Shown here: positions 21,881-32,672 of the stretch, one piece after another
Position numbering within the stretch: the stretch's first letter is position 1
Layout: each line of letters opens with the position of its first letter
Source of the DNA: Phaeoceros laevis
Taxonomy: Eukaryota > Anthocerotophyta > Anthocerotopsida > Notothyladales
Assembly: GCA_049999765.1 (NCBI GenBank)
Contig: JBNGIQ010009434.1
Span: forward strand, 321,455-385,454
Reading direction: 5' to 3'
DNA length: 64,000 bases
The notes under the pieces: model-generated
Told to the model about the DNA's origin: nothing
What the model saw: the letters and a program-made list of their open reading frames with translations, nothing else
Databases searched by the model: none
Made by a program: the position numbers and the translations under genes

Positions 21881-23113
21881 TAAAAACAGGTTCCTCGCCA
21901 CGTTACAAACACACCTCCACCGTTATAAAAAGCGATGGGCGCGTTACATCTCGCCGTGATTCTATAAGGATTTTTCTAGTAGTGAGCTTTGGCTTCGCAT
22001 ACTTGAATCTCGTCCGGCCAGTCCAGAGCTCTTGCAAAGATGCCTCGCTTGGGTACACAACTGTGACTTGAAGGCTGGTGGTTTTTCGACCTGCACATGC
22101 GCAGACAAGCATGATCATGATCAGTAGCGCTTGAGTATTAATGCTGCATTTGAGCGCTACGTGGGCGCAGCTGCATTTAAAATTATACACACGCAATGAT
22201 GTTCATGACTATTCATATAGCAGCAGAAAGCAAAAACATTCAATTTGAAGCAGTTCATACCTTCATAATCCGTACGCCCTTGAGAGCTCGCTGAGATGTT
22301 GGGTCCAAGTGTTCCAAGTGTTTGTGGGCAATTTCGTAGAAGGCCCCTGCTTTTGAGAAGCACTCTATGTGTCAGCTGCACCTGCACTCTTCAATATTAC
22401 CATTTCTTCGCAACAGGTTGTATCGCCTTACGAAATACGAATATTCTAAGAGGACTTTCAAGAGTCTGAAGGAATCACATGGCAACATACCCTCGGTGAG
22501 GCTTCGCTTCGAGTTCCTCCTGCGTCCCTGGATAATGAATTCGTCATCGGGTTGTCCGGGTGCTATGTGGGTGATTGGACAGGTCTCAGAGTCTTCACTT
22601 ACGGTCTATACCGTGATGGTTAGATCCGATACTGTGCTTGCAAGTGCATGCTCCCCAAGTCGTTTCTTCCTAGTTCTGCCTTCCTTTGAACAGCGAGGAA
22701 CTGGAGGACACTAGCAGAGGCTTTCTGAACCCAGAAGGCCAGCAGGCGGCCGAAGAAATGGCCAGTTGCCCCAAAAAAATGTCGCAATCCGAGACCGCAG
22801 ATGGCCAGCAGGCGGATCGAAGAGGTGGCCAGTGGCGTTTTGAACACAGGCACCGTGGGGCTTTTTCAGTACTTGTAACTCACACCCTGTGGACGTCCAC
22901 GATCCCAAGTGATGATATTCGATGAATTCCGGTCCCATTTAGACAGTAGGCATAAGCTTTCCCCTTCAGGAACAGGTGAGGTCGGGTCGTGCTGTGGAAA
23001 TGCAGATCTGCTTTGAATTCTGGAAGATTGCCCTCAAGTCATCAGCTGGCAGGAGGGCATAATATCGGGGAAAGTCGAGCTGATCATGTCATTGAACCGG
23101 AAACCCTTTGGCA

Positions 23114-23428
23114 TTAGTATAGGTTGTGGCGTGGATGAAGGTTCGCGTGATCTTGCCCCGCGACTCCAGATGGAACCTCCATTAATATTGTCACCGACGG
23201 CACTTCGTGTCTCCCCTCCGGCTCCCCTTCCTCCTCCGACTCCTGAGCAAAACCTGAAAAGTTCACAGGACTTACTCCTTCTGCTTCCTTAGACGGATAT
23301 CTCCTTCTCCTCCACAAGCTACCTAACCAGCGCACTGCCGCCGATTTACTGCTGTGACCACTGCTCTGATCAGGAGTATCAGGAACGTAGAAATCGAGAT
23401 CCCCCTCCGCCGGGCTTCTGTCACTCAT
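23114..23428 (-). CDS. Open reading frame downstream of a retroelement primer-binding site, unknown
   Basis: The ATG at 23428 starts MSDRSPAEGDLDFYVPDTPD, continues through a basic patch (SLWRRRRYPSKEAEG) and an acidic stretch (QESEEEGEPEG), and stops at 23114 after 104 residues. It lies 176 bases downstream of the iMet-type primer-binding site on the same strand, where the leader or gag start of an LTR element would be. It shows no gag motif I recognise. Alternatively it is the first exon of a host gene truncated at the border of duplication copy B. Confidence 0.3.
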   Translation of the reverse strand: MSDRSPAEGDLDFYVPDTPDQSSGHSSKSAAVRWLGSLWRRRRYPSKEAEGVSPVNFSGFAQESEEEGEPEGRHEVPSVTILMEVPSGVAGQDHANLHPRHNLY

Positions 23429-23603
23429 GGAATCACGCTAACATCGCATTCACCTTCTTCTCTTCGATTTACAGCAGCTGCTTCAATGCATTTCGCTACA
23501 CCAGATCTCACCGTCAAACACTCCGTAGATCTTGACTCCGCGCTTAACATGCAAATACCAGAAACTTTTCACAGCGTCAGCCAGATCGCCAGATCCGTAA
23601 CGC

Positions 23604-23616
23604 GGCTCTGATACCA
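23604..23616 (-). mobile_element. LTR-retrotransposon primer-binding site for initiator tRNA-Met
   Basis: Minus strand reads TGGTATCAGAGCC, an exact complement of the 13-base 3' end of plant initiator tRNA-Met (GGCTCTGATACCA). It follows CCATTTTT, so an LTR ending in CA would lie at about 23622 and above (plus coordinates). This is the commonest primer site of plant Ty1/copia and TRIM elements. No copia coding domain is visible downstream, so the element is a remnant or non-autonomous. Confidence 0.65.
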
Positions 23617-23619
23617 AAA

Positions 23620-24148
23620 AATGGAGCGTGCAAGAAACCGCTCCCTAAACTCTTCTTGCTAACCCTCGCGCGTCAGCAACACTGAAACAGGAGACGCGAC
23701 GCAGACAAAGACTTGAATGACGACTACAATTCCCGGTGTACCAGCGCGTGTTTCATCCTCCGTCTGACGCAGGATCACCGAAACAAGATCCCCACCGTAC
23801 CGAATTGTGCAGCGATCTCAGATCCAAGCGCGATCAACAGCAAAGCATGAATCGCGCTCCAGAGCAGCGCTTCCGTTTCTCCAAGCCAAAGTGAGAGTTC
23901 GTCTCCTCCTTCCCGCCAATAAGCTCAGCCAGGAAGGTTCGAGAAATCGACCACAAAGGATTATTTCTGTTCCTATCTACCGCCCGACCCATCACACAGA
24001 CTGGGTAACTTCAGGCCAGCCAGGCCCTAATCGCTTGGTGATTCCCTTCGCTACCGAGTCTAGGTCTTTCCTCGTGACAGGGTTTTCAAGGAACAGCATG
24101 TGCTGACTGAAGAGTCTCAAATGTAGAGGACAGCAGCTGACTGCGGGC
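23620..24148. other. Possible LTR on minus strand / upstream region of the Tim17-like gene
   Basis: No supported gene. If the primer-binding site is genuine, part of this stretch is the 5' LTR of that element. I could not delimit its start because no second LTR is visible in the window. Confidence 0.35.
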
Positions 24149-25341
24149 ATGGCGAAAATACCGGCAGAACCAGAGCATTCTGTTTGGGGATCTGAGCCGG
24201 ACAACTCTGTCCCTTCGGGATTGGATGAATTGCTGCTAGGAAGCAGTGATTCTGGTAGCAGTAAGGGACAGGTTGTAGCTGACAAGGCTGGTTTCCGGGA
24301 TCCGAAGCAACCGAGCTGTGTATTGAAAGCTCTGGATGGGTTATGGGGCGGTGCCAAATTTGGCCTGCTGGCTGGAGCTGTCGGCACGGCTCTGGAAGTG
24401 AAGGAATGGGGTCTCAGGTAACGGATCAAGCTGGTATGCATTAGCGGACCATCCCTTGAAGCGTGGATTCCCAATCTGCGTGGCTGGTGCGGTTTGCAGG
24501 GGGCCTGCGGCAGTTGGTGCCGTGTTGCGTGGTGCAGTATCCGGGGCATTTGCTTTTGGGAGTGGGATAGGGCTGTATCGAGGTACAGTCTGTGGATGTG
24601 AGCAAATTCGAGGTTAGTCAGACCCTGGAATGTGGCCTTGTAAGACGTTGTTTAGGACTGTGGGTCGAAGTATTTAATATTCTCCTGTTGCATAGGTGTG
24701 CAGGATGTTTATAACTCCATACTGGCCGGAGGAGTTGTTGGCGCATTGTCTGAGGTACCGCTCATGCTGCGGAATTATCTGCTACGAGATATTGAAAAAG
24801 CTCTTTCTGAACAGGTAAGACACTGTCCTTGAAACCATGCATCTTGGAATGGACGACCTTACTTGCATGATCTTGGAATGGTGAAGTTTGCCATGCCTGC
24901 TCACAAAACGAGAAACTTACTGGAAGGTTGCACACTTGATCGCAGGGTAGAATCATTGTTAAATCACGGCCAAGATTTTTTGTCAACAGTGCTCGTAAGA
25001 ACCATATAACCTGTACTTGCTCAAATCTGTAAGGGCTTATTTGAACAGAACCGTCTTTGTCAATGTTTCCAGTTGGTGCAGCAGGCTGTGGCATGTTATA
25101 TCTGCTCGAATCCTCCAGCAAATCCACACGGCATACGGAGCAACGTCAAGCTAGAGCTCCAATTCCAATTCAAGTAGCATCAGAGAGCAACCAAGATCTC
25201 GTGTCTTTGAGCAGCTGGGGTGTGCAGAGGCACGAAGATGGCATACACGTAGATGAAGGTGTCGGTGCCCATGAACTTGGAGAGTTCACAGTTGAACCCT
25301 ACTGGGACTCTGGTGAATCAGTAACTTCTTCTGGTGATTAG
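24149..25341 (+). CDS. Tim17/Tim22/Tim23-family-like membrane protein (3' end uncertain)
   Basis: Exons 24149-24417, 24500-24612 and 24696-24814 join in phase with GT-AG borders. After an acidic/Ser-rich N-terminus (MAKIPAEPEHSVWGSEPDN) come three small-residue, Gly-rich hydrophobic segments: LDGLWGGAKFGLLAGAVGTA, LRGAVSGAFAFGSGIGLYRG and NSILAGGVVGALSEVPL. VCGCEQIRGVQDVYNSILAGG recalls the loop before the third helix in Tim17/22/23-type proteins, so a mitochondrial inner-membrane or plastid-envelope (OEP16/HP-type) location is likely. The last exon is ambiguous. After 24814 (phase 0) the in-frame continuation from about 25046 stops after about 40 residues, while a longer frame to 25341 (FPVGAAGCGMLYLLESSSK) would need another phase. 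Exact product not assigned. Confidence 0.55.
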
Positions 25342-26065
25342 AGGCAACTTCACGCATTTATCGCTGATTCTCCACATCCAGAGCTGTCAACCTTTGTGGG
25401 AGACTCTGTGCAACCTGCCAAGTGTAAAATGGTACGACCAAAATTTGGCTTCCTCGTTTTACACATTTGATAGCTGCGGGTGATGAAGCTATGCAGGGGA
25501 GTCCAAGAATGACACTCAGCACTCATCCTTAATTCTCAGCTGTCTACCAGCGGCAGGGTGCTGAGCGCAATCCATCGTCTGTGAGTTGGTTCATCTGCGG
25601 GGGAAGTGTGAGTGTAAATCTGTCAAGTGTAAACGGTTACGGACAATACATCTATACGTATTCGTCATCGGCAACGCTAGTTGTTGAATGTATGGCAATA
25701 AGGATACATGAACACGTATTGTCATCGAGTGTTTAGAACAGTACTGTTTGTGAACCTTCAAAAGTGTTCTTGTCGATAATATTACAATTTGTGGTACAAG
25801 TTCCAGCACTGCCTTTCATTTTGTCAGAGCTGGTGAATAAGGCAGGGGAAAGCTAGGTATAAACTGTTCAGGCACACTGAGTATGAGTCTTGCCAGCCCT
25901 GGGCAATTAGTAGCTAACTTCTACCTCGGTCCTACATCCGAAGGGGAACACAAGCTGGTCGAATGTAACAAGAAGAAGAAGAAAACATTTGACGTTGCTT
26001 GGAGCTGTGAAGAACTTCTACCTCTGTAGAATAGTGCTTAGCTCGACCACTCCTAGGCACAGGGT
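25342..26065. other. No gene seen
   Basis: Probably the 3' untranslated regions of the converging Tim17-like and NAR2 genes plus intergenic sequence. Only short frames are present. Confidence 0.4.
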
Positions 26066-26797
26066 TCAGAGCTGCTGGCTTTTCTTGAAAGACCTCTTTT
26101 CATACAAGAAGAAAGTAACGAGGGAGACTAAAGAGAACGTGGAGAAGATTGCAGCTGTAACATCAATGGAAACAGCCCTGCCAGAAATAGCGCGAACCTG
26201 GAAAAGGTTTGTCTTCTTGGCTGCGTCAGTCGTCTGCCCGAAAGCAACAATTGTACCATTGCCATTCTTGGCGTACACCCTCACGAAATAGGTGGCATGT
26301 GGCACCTTCTTCTCCACAGTCCAATCTTCAACGTTGTTCCCTGGAGTGTAAGGCCGCCTGGTTATCTCGAACGAACAAGTCTTGTCTCTGTGAAGGTTGT
26401 CATCGCCCTTCCGCCACTTCCGGTTGACCTGGCTCACGGGTGCGAAGCACAGCTTGACCTCCACGTTAGTGAACGCCGCAGCCTCTCCAGCAAACGACTC
26501 ATTCAGTGCCCAGGTGACACGAAGGGAGTCTAGTCCTGCTCTGACCACTGCAAACAATCAACGAGACCCCAAGAAATGAGTGGCTGGCCACACTAAACTC
26601 GCAGACAGTATGGCAAGAAATCTGCAACACTCCTTACCGTTGTCAGCGGCTTCAGGACCCTCTATCTGAGCGGAAACTATGAAGGCCTTCTTGAGCGTCT
26701 TGAAGCTGGTAAAACATTCCGCATAACCACACCCTGCTATGACGAGCAACAGCACACTCGCCCACAAATGGACAGCCTGGTGCTGGACGGTGGCCAT
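26066..26797 (-). CDS. NAR2: NAR2/NRT3-type high-affinity nitrate transport accessory protein
   Basis: Exons 26797-26638 and 26547-26066 join in phase (GAC AAC G|TG GTC) into 213 residues, close to the usual NAR2 length of about 200-210. The N-terminus is a signal peptide (WASVLLLVIAGCGYAECF). The middle has the family block VKLCFAPVSQVNRKWRKGDD then LHRDKTCSFEI, followed by TPGNNVEDWTVEKKVPHATY and VRVYAKNGNG. Near the C-terminus SIDVTAAIFSTFSLVSLVTF is one transmembrane helix ending in a basic tail. In plants NAR2 binds NRT2 transporters at the plasma membrane and is needed for their activity; no NRT2 gene lies in this window. Single intron, ATG at 26797. Confidence 0.9.
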
Positions 26798-26894
26798 TAG
26801 TCACAGCCCTGCGTTCACAAGTCAAGATCAGGCAATGCAGTGGTGCCAGGAGCCGGCCCAGACCCAGCAGAATGGCAATGGTCCCTCACCTTGG

Positions 26895-27655
26895 CTACGC
26901 TGAGCAGATTGATGACCAGTCGGTCTTCCAGCAGCGATCACAGGCACCACACGAGCTGCAGAATGAAGAACGCAGAATGCCTTCACTTCTTAAAGGTTGA
27001 CGCATTGAGGAAACGGTTTTCCGCAGGACGTATGCGGCCGTGGGCTCGTCGTAGGGGCACAGGGCCAGAGCCAGGAGCTCTCCTGCGACGGACCGCCACG
27101 GCCTCCGGATCTGAGATGCGCCCGACTCTGTGAGAGTGACCTGCATCGTCCAGCACTCCGTACGCAAGGAAGAGCATCACCTGGTGGGCCATACAAAGAT
27201 AAGTCAGCATCTATTTCTAGCTTCCCTACACCACCCTGTGCTACTCGCCACGTTGTTCATTGCTTCGAAGTCTGTGAGCAAGCGTTTAGTCCAGAAATGA
27301 ACGCAAACCTGAGAGTTGAAACATGTCTAAAAACACACTTCGTCAACAGCTTAGTGCCTAATTCAGAGCCAGATGAATCTTTGCCTGCCAGCAATATTCC
27401 TCTACTAGAAAAGCTGTACTAGCCCTTGCACCAAACCCCACGGCTCGCCGATTTCTCTGATTGTCGATGACGAATTTCTATCAGGACCTGCGGCACTGTG
27501 CAGAAAGAGGCAAGATACGGGCACAGCTGCTCCTCGCATTCTGCAGACGTCTTCGTGACGTATGCCCTCTCCCAACAATCGTGAAGAAGAAACCGGGTCT
27601 TGAGCATTTCAGCTCCGGCTCCCTGCGGTCGCTGAGGGCCTGAAGGAGCAGCCAT
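26895..27655 (-). CDS. Small unknown gene, exon structure tentative
   Basis: The ATG at 27655 opens MAAPSGPQRPQGAGAEMLK, then RFLLHDCWERAYVTKTSAEC and EEQLCPYLASFCTVPQ, with a GT donor after CCGCAG (about 27488). In-phase continuation is possible at an AG near 27197 (VMLFLAYGVLDDA). A further frame at about 27143-26895 (VTLTESGASQIRRPW..ELLALALCPYDEPTAAYVLR) looks coding. How these join is not resolved. The Cys spacing CEEQLCPYLASFC is notable but I do not recognise the family. The gene starts about 415 bases from the GIY-YIG gene in head-to-head orientation. Confidence 0.4.
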
Positions 27656-28069
27656 GGAAACCTGCAGAACACTCGATCAGCTCCTTTCCCAGGCGGCACA
27701 AAAATTCTTCTACTACTAAGGCGAATTGAGAAGGCAGCACCGATTTGCTAAAATTTTGTCTAGTAGGCAGCCAGGCACCAGGACAGCATTGACGCTTCTC
27801 GGAATCGCTGGAAGCTGGAGGCACTGGAAGCAGCCTGGGGACAACCTCTGCAGACAACCTCTGCCTGCAACTAGTCTTTAGGTGTTCCCAACGTTAACCC
27901 TACAATCTGTTATTCTGGTTGGTTGGAAGACTCGGAACTGGGAAGACTGAAAGTCACTGAACTTCAGTCTTGTCTCCTCCGGTTCAAGGAGATCAGTTTA
28001 TCGGACTTTATCCGTTTCAAAGAAATTCGTAGATTGTTTTTTTGCCGACTGTCGGAAGCCCGAGGGGGA

Positions 28070-29533
28070 ATGGCGATGGCAGCTGCGGCCTCGCCCTCCT
28101 TCGCTGCTGCCGCTGTGAGTCGCAGCTTGCCATCTGCCGGCACTTCTTCGTCCTCCTCCTCCTCACCTCTCTCCCCGCCTGTCTGGTCACGAAGTGAGCG
28201 GCAACAGCAAGCATTCTGTAGCTCGACTTGCTCTCCCTTTTTCAGGTCCGCTCTTCCGAGGTATGACGGCTGATCCCTAGCTTGACATGGATTCAGCGAG
28301 CTACGTCGTGTCCTTCATGGCCACATTGATAATGGGGCCTGACAGCTGCTCTGGCAATGTGATGACGTGCTACTCTTCAGAGCCAAGACATCTTCACGAT
28401 TGAGATGTTCGCCAAGGAGCTACTCCGGGATGGCATTTGCATCAGCAGCAGGTGAGGGGAACTCCGCGGCTACTAATCTTTCCTACAGTGGAGTTGGTGA
28501 TGAATGATGCGCTCTTGTGGCAGAGCCCAAGTGGAAGCAGAAGTTGGCAGCCGCGGACCAGCATGCGGAGCAAACTCGGCAGCTTACAATGCAGGTACTT
28601 GCAGCTTGATGACTCTGTGATTTTGACTCAAATAGGCGGAAGGTCTTTGACACGGAGCCATCCTTGAATGACATGGGACTTGCCTCTACCACCAGGCTCA
28701 GGAAGATTACAAAAGGAGACAGGACTCGCTCAGGAGGCAGCAGGCAGGAGCCGGAGACCTGACTTCGTTACAGGATCTGGAGTTCATACCATACCTGACA
28801 GAGGAGGGTCTCGTGACGGACTGTAGCAGTGCCGATGCCAAGGCCACCGTTTATGCCATCTTTGGGGAAGACAAGAGTCTTCATTACATTGGCATCTCCA
28901 GGCAGGTGCGCTACGACTGCAAATTGTGCTGGAAACTTTTGTCCAGTACATTCTAGTGTGACATCTGACATCCCTTTTTGCTCTAGGTTGCTCCCAGTTT
29001 GCGCCTACATTTTGCTCGGGTGCCGATGAAGTGCTTCTACATTAAACTGCAGCATGTTACAAAACCGAATCGGGCGCTGCTCGAGAGCATCAAGGATAAA
29101 TGGATATCTGAGAATGGGGCTCCTCCAGATGGAAATGACAATGCGGAGCAACAAAATATCTGGGAGAATCCTCTCGACTGCAAACCCCTCATGCTAGGTC
29201 ATCTCTTAACTAATCAGATAATCCAGGATATTCTCGAAGCTCTTCTCTGTTCCAGTATTAATGTGGAAGCTAAATGTTGCTGCAGATAATGAGAGGAAAC
29301 TGCTCGAGGAAGCAGCTCCTGGCCCTCCTACTGCTAAGGTACTCAAGGATGTGGCTAGAAGAATAGAGAAAGATCTCGAGGCTAGCTTCAAGTTGCGTAA
29401 CTGCAGTGAGAAACTTCGATTTGACCCCAAGTTGAAGGAAAGAGGGCTGCTGGACATAAAAAATGCGCCGCCCCGTCCACCCAGCAAGGAAGTTCCTACT
29501 ACAGATTTGAAAGCTGCTCCACCAACGGTTTAG
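28070..29533 (+). CDS. Plastid-targeted GIY-YIG-like domain protein, six exons
   Basis: Exons 28070-28260, 28381-28451, 28524-28594, 28696-28905, 28987-29197 and 29286-29533 join in phase into 333 residues. The first about 90 residues are Ala/Ser/Arg-rich (MAMAAAASPSFAAAAVSRSL, a run of Ser), typical of a chloroplast transit peptide. A charged helix follows (EPKWKQKLAAADQHAEQTRQ, AQEDYKRRQDSLRRQQ). The core begins DLEFIPYLTEEGLVT, then ATVYAIFGEDKSLHYIGISR (the VYAIF...YIGIS pair of a GIY-YIG-like fold), RLHFARVPMKCFYIKLQHV, and ENGAPPDGND. The tail has LRFDPKLKERGLLDIK. Plant plastid proteins with this layout are known to me, but without an established biochemical role. A nuclease function is not implied, because the canonical GIY motif is replaced by VYA. 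Confidence 0.8.
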
Positions 29534-29715
29534 TATTGCTCAGTTTTTTTCGCCTCGGGCGCTTCATTTTGTACATAGGTGAATCCACCCCAGCAACAGG
29601 GCGGCATTAGCCATCCAGCCAACACGAGAAAGTGCGAACACCAGTTTAAGGCAATTGGCACCCTCTTGGCATTCATTAGAGGACAACCTCGATCTACGGC
29701 CAGTGGGTCTCTACA
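29534..29715. other. Convergent 3' ends
   Basis: The 182 bases between the stop of the GIY-YIG gene (plus) and the stop of the sugar-phosphate translocator gene (minus) must hold both 3' untranslated regions or an overlap of them. Confidence 0.5.
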
Positions 29716-32672
29716 TCATAGGGGCACCTCTGAGGAATCCGTTTCGTAGGTGACCTCTTTCAGAGGAGTATACTTAACTGGCATGTTGTCCATTTTCGAA
29801 TCTGCATAACCGCGGTGTGGTCCAATCTGGCCGTGCATTAGTTTCTGGTATCTGCAGGATCCAAGCACCAAATAAAATGAGCATCACAAACAATGCACTT
29901 TCTTCACAGGTAGAAAGCTGTGTTAACATCGAAAGGTGAACATTGAAAGCTCACTTGAACCAGTTGAAAAGGCCGACTCCGATGATAATGACAACGAGCC
30001 CTATGCCCTTGAACACTGTGAAGCGGTCGTGAAAGAAAAAAATTGCTACCTGCAAAAAGCACAAGTCTTCAGAAACTTCAGCACATGCCTTACATTCATT
30101 GATAACGTCAAACATATCCATGCCCCAGGATCTCTGGCATTTTAACCAGGAAAAGCTCACCACAATGGTTACCACCTCTTTCACCACGCCTGCTATCGTC
30201 AAAGTTACAGCACTCGTCTCTGAAATTACCATGAATTCCGACATAACCTGCATGGATAACGAGTGTATGAATCTTATTAGAGCTCAAATGTTCCGTTCTC
30301 CTGTCCCTTGGCACAGCTTACACAACGACCACAACACCACAGAGGTCCAGTACCATGAAAAAGGCTAATAATCCACCAAGTAGCATGAGTGCACAGCTCT
30401 GAAGAGCATGACTGGGTGATTTGAAGTAACCAGAATCAGCAAGCTTGTGCCAAGGCTCCAGGATTAGGGAGCAAACAAAGGTCAATATAGCCATAACAGG
30501 CGTTAGGTTGCTCATAACGGCAAGTGGATTGTTAAGTCCTGCCACACCAAACAAGTATGGTTACGAATGGATTCGTGCTATGGCACACGTCTCAACATCA
30601 TGCCGCTAGTATAACACAGAACATTTAACATTGAACCAGACCGTACCATATTCTTCTTTCTGTTCATATTTGCCAGGTAAAAGTCCAACGCATCCAAAAC
30701 CAAAAACAAAAAGGTCCAAAACATAAGTTTGAAAGTACAGCGAACCAGCTTAAGCTAAAAAGCCTTGTATGTTTGTATCACAAGTCGCTCAAATATGGAT
30801 GACACAAGCCCAGGCTCAGCAAATGTGAAAGCTGAAGGCCCTCAGCAGGATATTCACACTACCTGTAACAAAATCTGCGTGACTGTCCAGCGGAATCCAG
30901 CCATGACCGTCGCAAGAATCACAAGAATGAAGCCGACAACGTCAAACTCTGTTTCTTTGGCAGCTGAACACAAACGCTGGTGTAATAAATACAAAGCTAC
31001 TTACCCAAAGTTCTGCCTCTAACACAATTTAGTTGCAACCTCGGATTAGAACTGAACGAGCTGACTCACCAGTGAGTAGAACTCCAGAAGAGATGATGAG
31101 TATGATACCCAAAAGCTTACAATTTGGTGATTCGAGTCTGTAGACATATAATCTCACGTCAGTCTGAGACGACCTCAAGAAGGCCACTAAAAAAAAGAGA
31201 CTCTATTGGAGTCTCTACAATTTTGGAATAACCACATTTCCCTCTACATGCATCTCGTCAAGAATCCAACAGAACCTCTTCATGCTTTGCCACTCACCTA
31301 AAGGCAAATGCGAAGAGCAGAAGGAACACAGGTGCAGCCGACTTGCACTGGAAAGATCAGCAACACAAGGTCAAGCTTTTCTAACAAAGGCCGTAGCAGC
31401 AGAATTCAAACTATGAGCCAAACAAGTACCATACATACAGGTTCACTGTCGACGTACCATTGTGGCAAAGGTAACAGAGATGAAAACAAAAGACTCATTG
31501 CTGAGATTTACATCCATAGCCGTAGCCGTTGCAGTTGGAACCACTGGCAGGCAGGTACAACGACGGACTGAGGACCAAATGGGGAAGACATTTCTCCTAG
31601 GGACTGGGTGAATGCTGCTGGCAAAGTGAGTACTCATACTGCATTCCCATGTGGGACCGAGAAAATACTTCTTTTTCTTCCAGGACAGAGACAGTCACAC
31701 TCATACCCAGCTGAAGTAGGAAGTGCACATAACAGCCCCACCGCAAGGTGCGCTACAATCCCTTGCTAGTTTGGTACTAAAGTTATTCGAGTTTGAGCTT
31801 ACGTTACCCCTCAAAAAGTAGTCTCTCCAAGAAATATTCACAGTTGGCCGCATAGATGCACAACAATATCTCAACATCAATGTTGATGTTATTGCTTGCA
31901 TCGAAAAGTGAACAGTATTCATAAGCAGCGGAGCTGGAAAATTTCCCAATGTGTTCCCCAGCAACTCTTTGTTGTATCTGGAATACATGGAGATAGCGAA
32001 CTTAAGGAAAAGCAAAAAAATTGAATCCCAACTGAGCAGTTGCAGTGTATCAAAGTTGAACAGAGCAGATAAACTTGAAGCCATAACATTCTAGCAGTTC
32101 TCCTCAATTGCCCTTCAAATCAACAGAAGCAACTATTCGACAGCTCCAAGCAAATATGAAGCTGTAACTTACACAGTAAGACACGTGCTGAAAGTATACC
32201 ACACAAGTATGTACCCTATGGTCCTCAAGAAGGTAGTTGATAGGGGGTGTACTGGAGACTTCTCAACAAGATGTACCGGAGGCCTATGAGAGTCTCCTTT
32301 CACGCTGGTCACCGACTTTTTCAGGTGCACAGCATTGGCAACATCACCAAACTCCTGTTCAAATTCATCATCTGAAATAAGACCGACATCGTTGTCTCGA
32401 AGATCGTGAAGTTCCATGCCATTGAAAAAGCCACCTAGCTCGCTGTCTGAGGACCTAGATTTCCTAGCCTCTGCCGTAGCTTCTCGATGCCGCACACCAT
32501 CTATATGCTTCTCGCTTAACCAGCCAGCGTCTGGAAGTTCAATTCCGTTGGTCTCAAACGGTTTGTCATCACTGACAGACAGTCTTAATTCCCCCTCCTG
32601 GCTGCCATCTGCGAAGGCATCCGGTCCATTTACATCCTCCTGATGTAGCCCTTCCAATGCATTGCGGGCCAT
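29716..32672 (-). CDS. Triose-phosphate-transporter-family (At1g06470-like) nucleotide-sugar/sugar-phosphate translocator
   Basis: A multi-exon minus-strand gene. Exon 1 (32672-32175) encodes a long hydrophilic cytosolic N-terminus (MARNALEGLHQEDVN..) and the first helix (TIGYILVWYTFSTCLT). Later exons give FAISMYSRYNKELLG.NFPAPLLMNTVHFSMQ (about 31995), SWRDYFLRG, VVPTATATAMDVNLSNESF then VFISVTFATM (about 31540), CKSAAPVFLLLFAFAFR (about 31340), RLESPNCKLLGIILIISSGV (about 31130), KETEFDVVGFILVILATVMA (about 30955), NPLAVMSNLTPVMAILTFVC (about 30530), SETSAVTLTIAGVVKEVVTI (about 30220), VAIFFFHDRFTVFKGIGLVV with GVGLFNWFK (about 30045-29955), and a tail ending TYETDSSEVPL. The order matches plant TPT/NST-family carriers of the At1g06470 type; the substrate is unknown. 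Ten hydrophobic helices are expected. Short AT-rich introns separate the exons; I did not compute every border. Confidence 0.85.

Larger units (their letters stand above)
19319..21955 (+). mobile_element. Ty3/gypsy retrotransposon remnant (RT end, RNase H, integrase)
   Basis: In order on the plus strand: the RT C-terminus and RNase H (LSSAPVLAHPDLSLPFIE at about 19365, AVLQQDQRHGLQPIAYFSKK, ETLAYVLALKQWRCYL, TDHSLLRYLQTQP); a SINE-like insertion (19700-19866); QQFEFEVHYLKVLSTKQGSR; the H2C2 zinc-binding part of integrase (about 20131-20340, KQLQQTYYWKTIARDVN and CDTCQHVKHETRRPGG); and the integrase core end (FSTAYHPASDGQIEKANQVA, about 20630). Stops and frame changes interrupt it (for example TAG near 20119 and TGA after DVPL near 20341). 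Gag, protease and most of RT are absent. A near-repeat of GATTTGGG(C/T)AACTTA(G/T)AATTA(A/G)GACTC lies at 19340 and 20870, bracketing the coding part. LTRs were not delimited. The element sits inside duplication copy B. Confidence 0.85.
18400..22540 (-). pseudogene. YDG/SRA-domain gene, copy B, broken by frameshifts, a stop and an insertion
   Basis: The same exons as copy A are recognisable: AFYEIAHKHLEHL..KGVRIMK (about 22350-22265), QVTVVYPSEASLQELW (about 22066-22020), then beyond the insertion KNFEDLGKKLEEDK..MEKQREKGKLKGSDLN (19160-19040) and the SRA part (18990-18560). Damage seen: an 11-T run at 18984-18994 puts HGVLIGQQFFYRWELE in another frame from the upstream helix; one base is missing near 18895 relative to copy A; a TGA at 18613-18615 replaces the CGA (Arg) of copy A before the QHIYTYDGLY signature; and retroelement sequence splits the gene. 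It cannot encode the family protein as it stands. Confidence 0.8.
18330..23085. repeat. Segmental duplication, copy B (with about 2.7 kb insertion)
   Basis: This aligns with copy A (11900-14360). Matching sequence covers about 18380-19290 and 21960-23085. The interval 19290-21960 has no counterpart in copy A and carries Ty3/gypsy coding remnants. Shared details inside the right part include the internal GGCCAGCAGGCGG repeat and the CTTTGAATTCTGGAAGATTG box. Confidence 0.85.

Noticed and set aside
28696-29197. Active GIY-YIG homing-type endonuclease
   Set aside because: The GIY motif is replaced by VYA and the protein has a plastid transit peptide and plant-specific flanks; it is an ordinary nuclear gene of a plant family.
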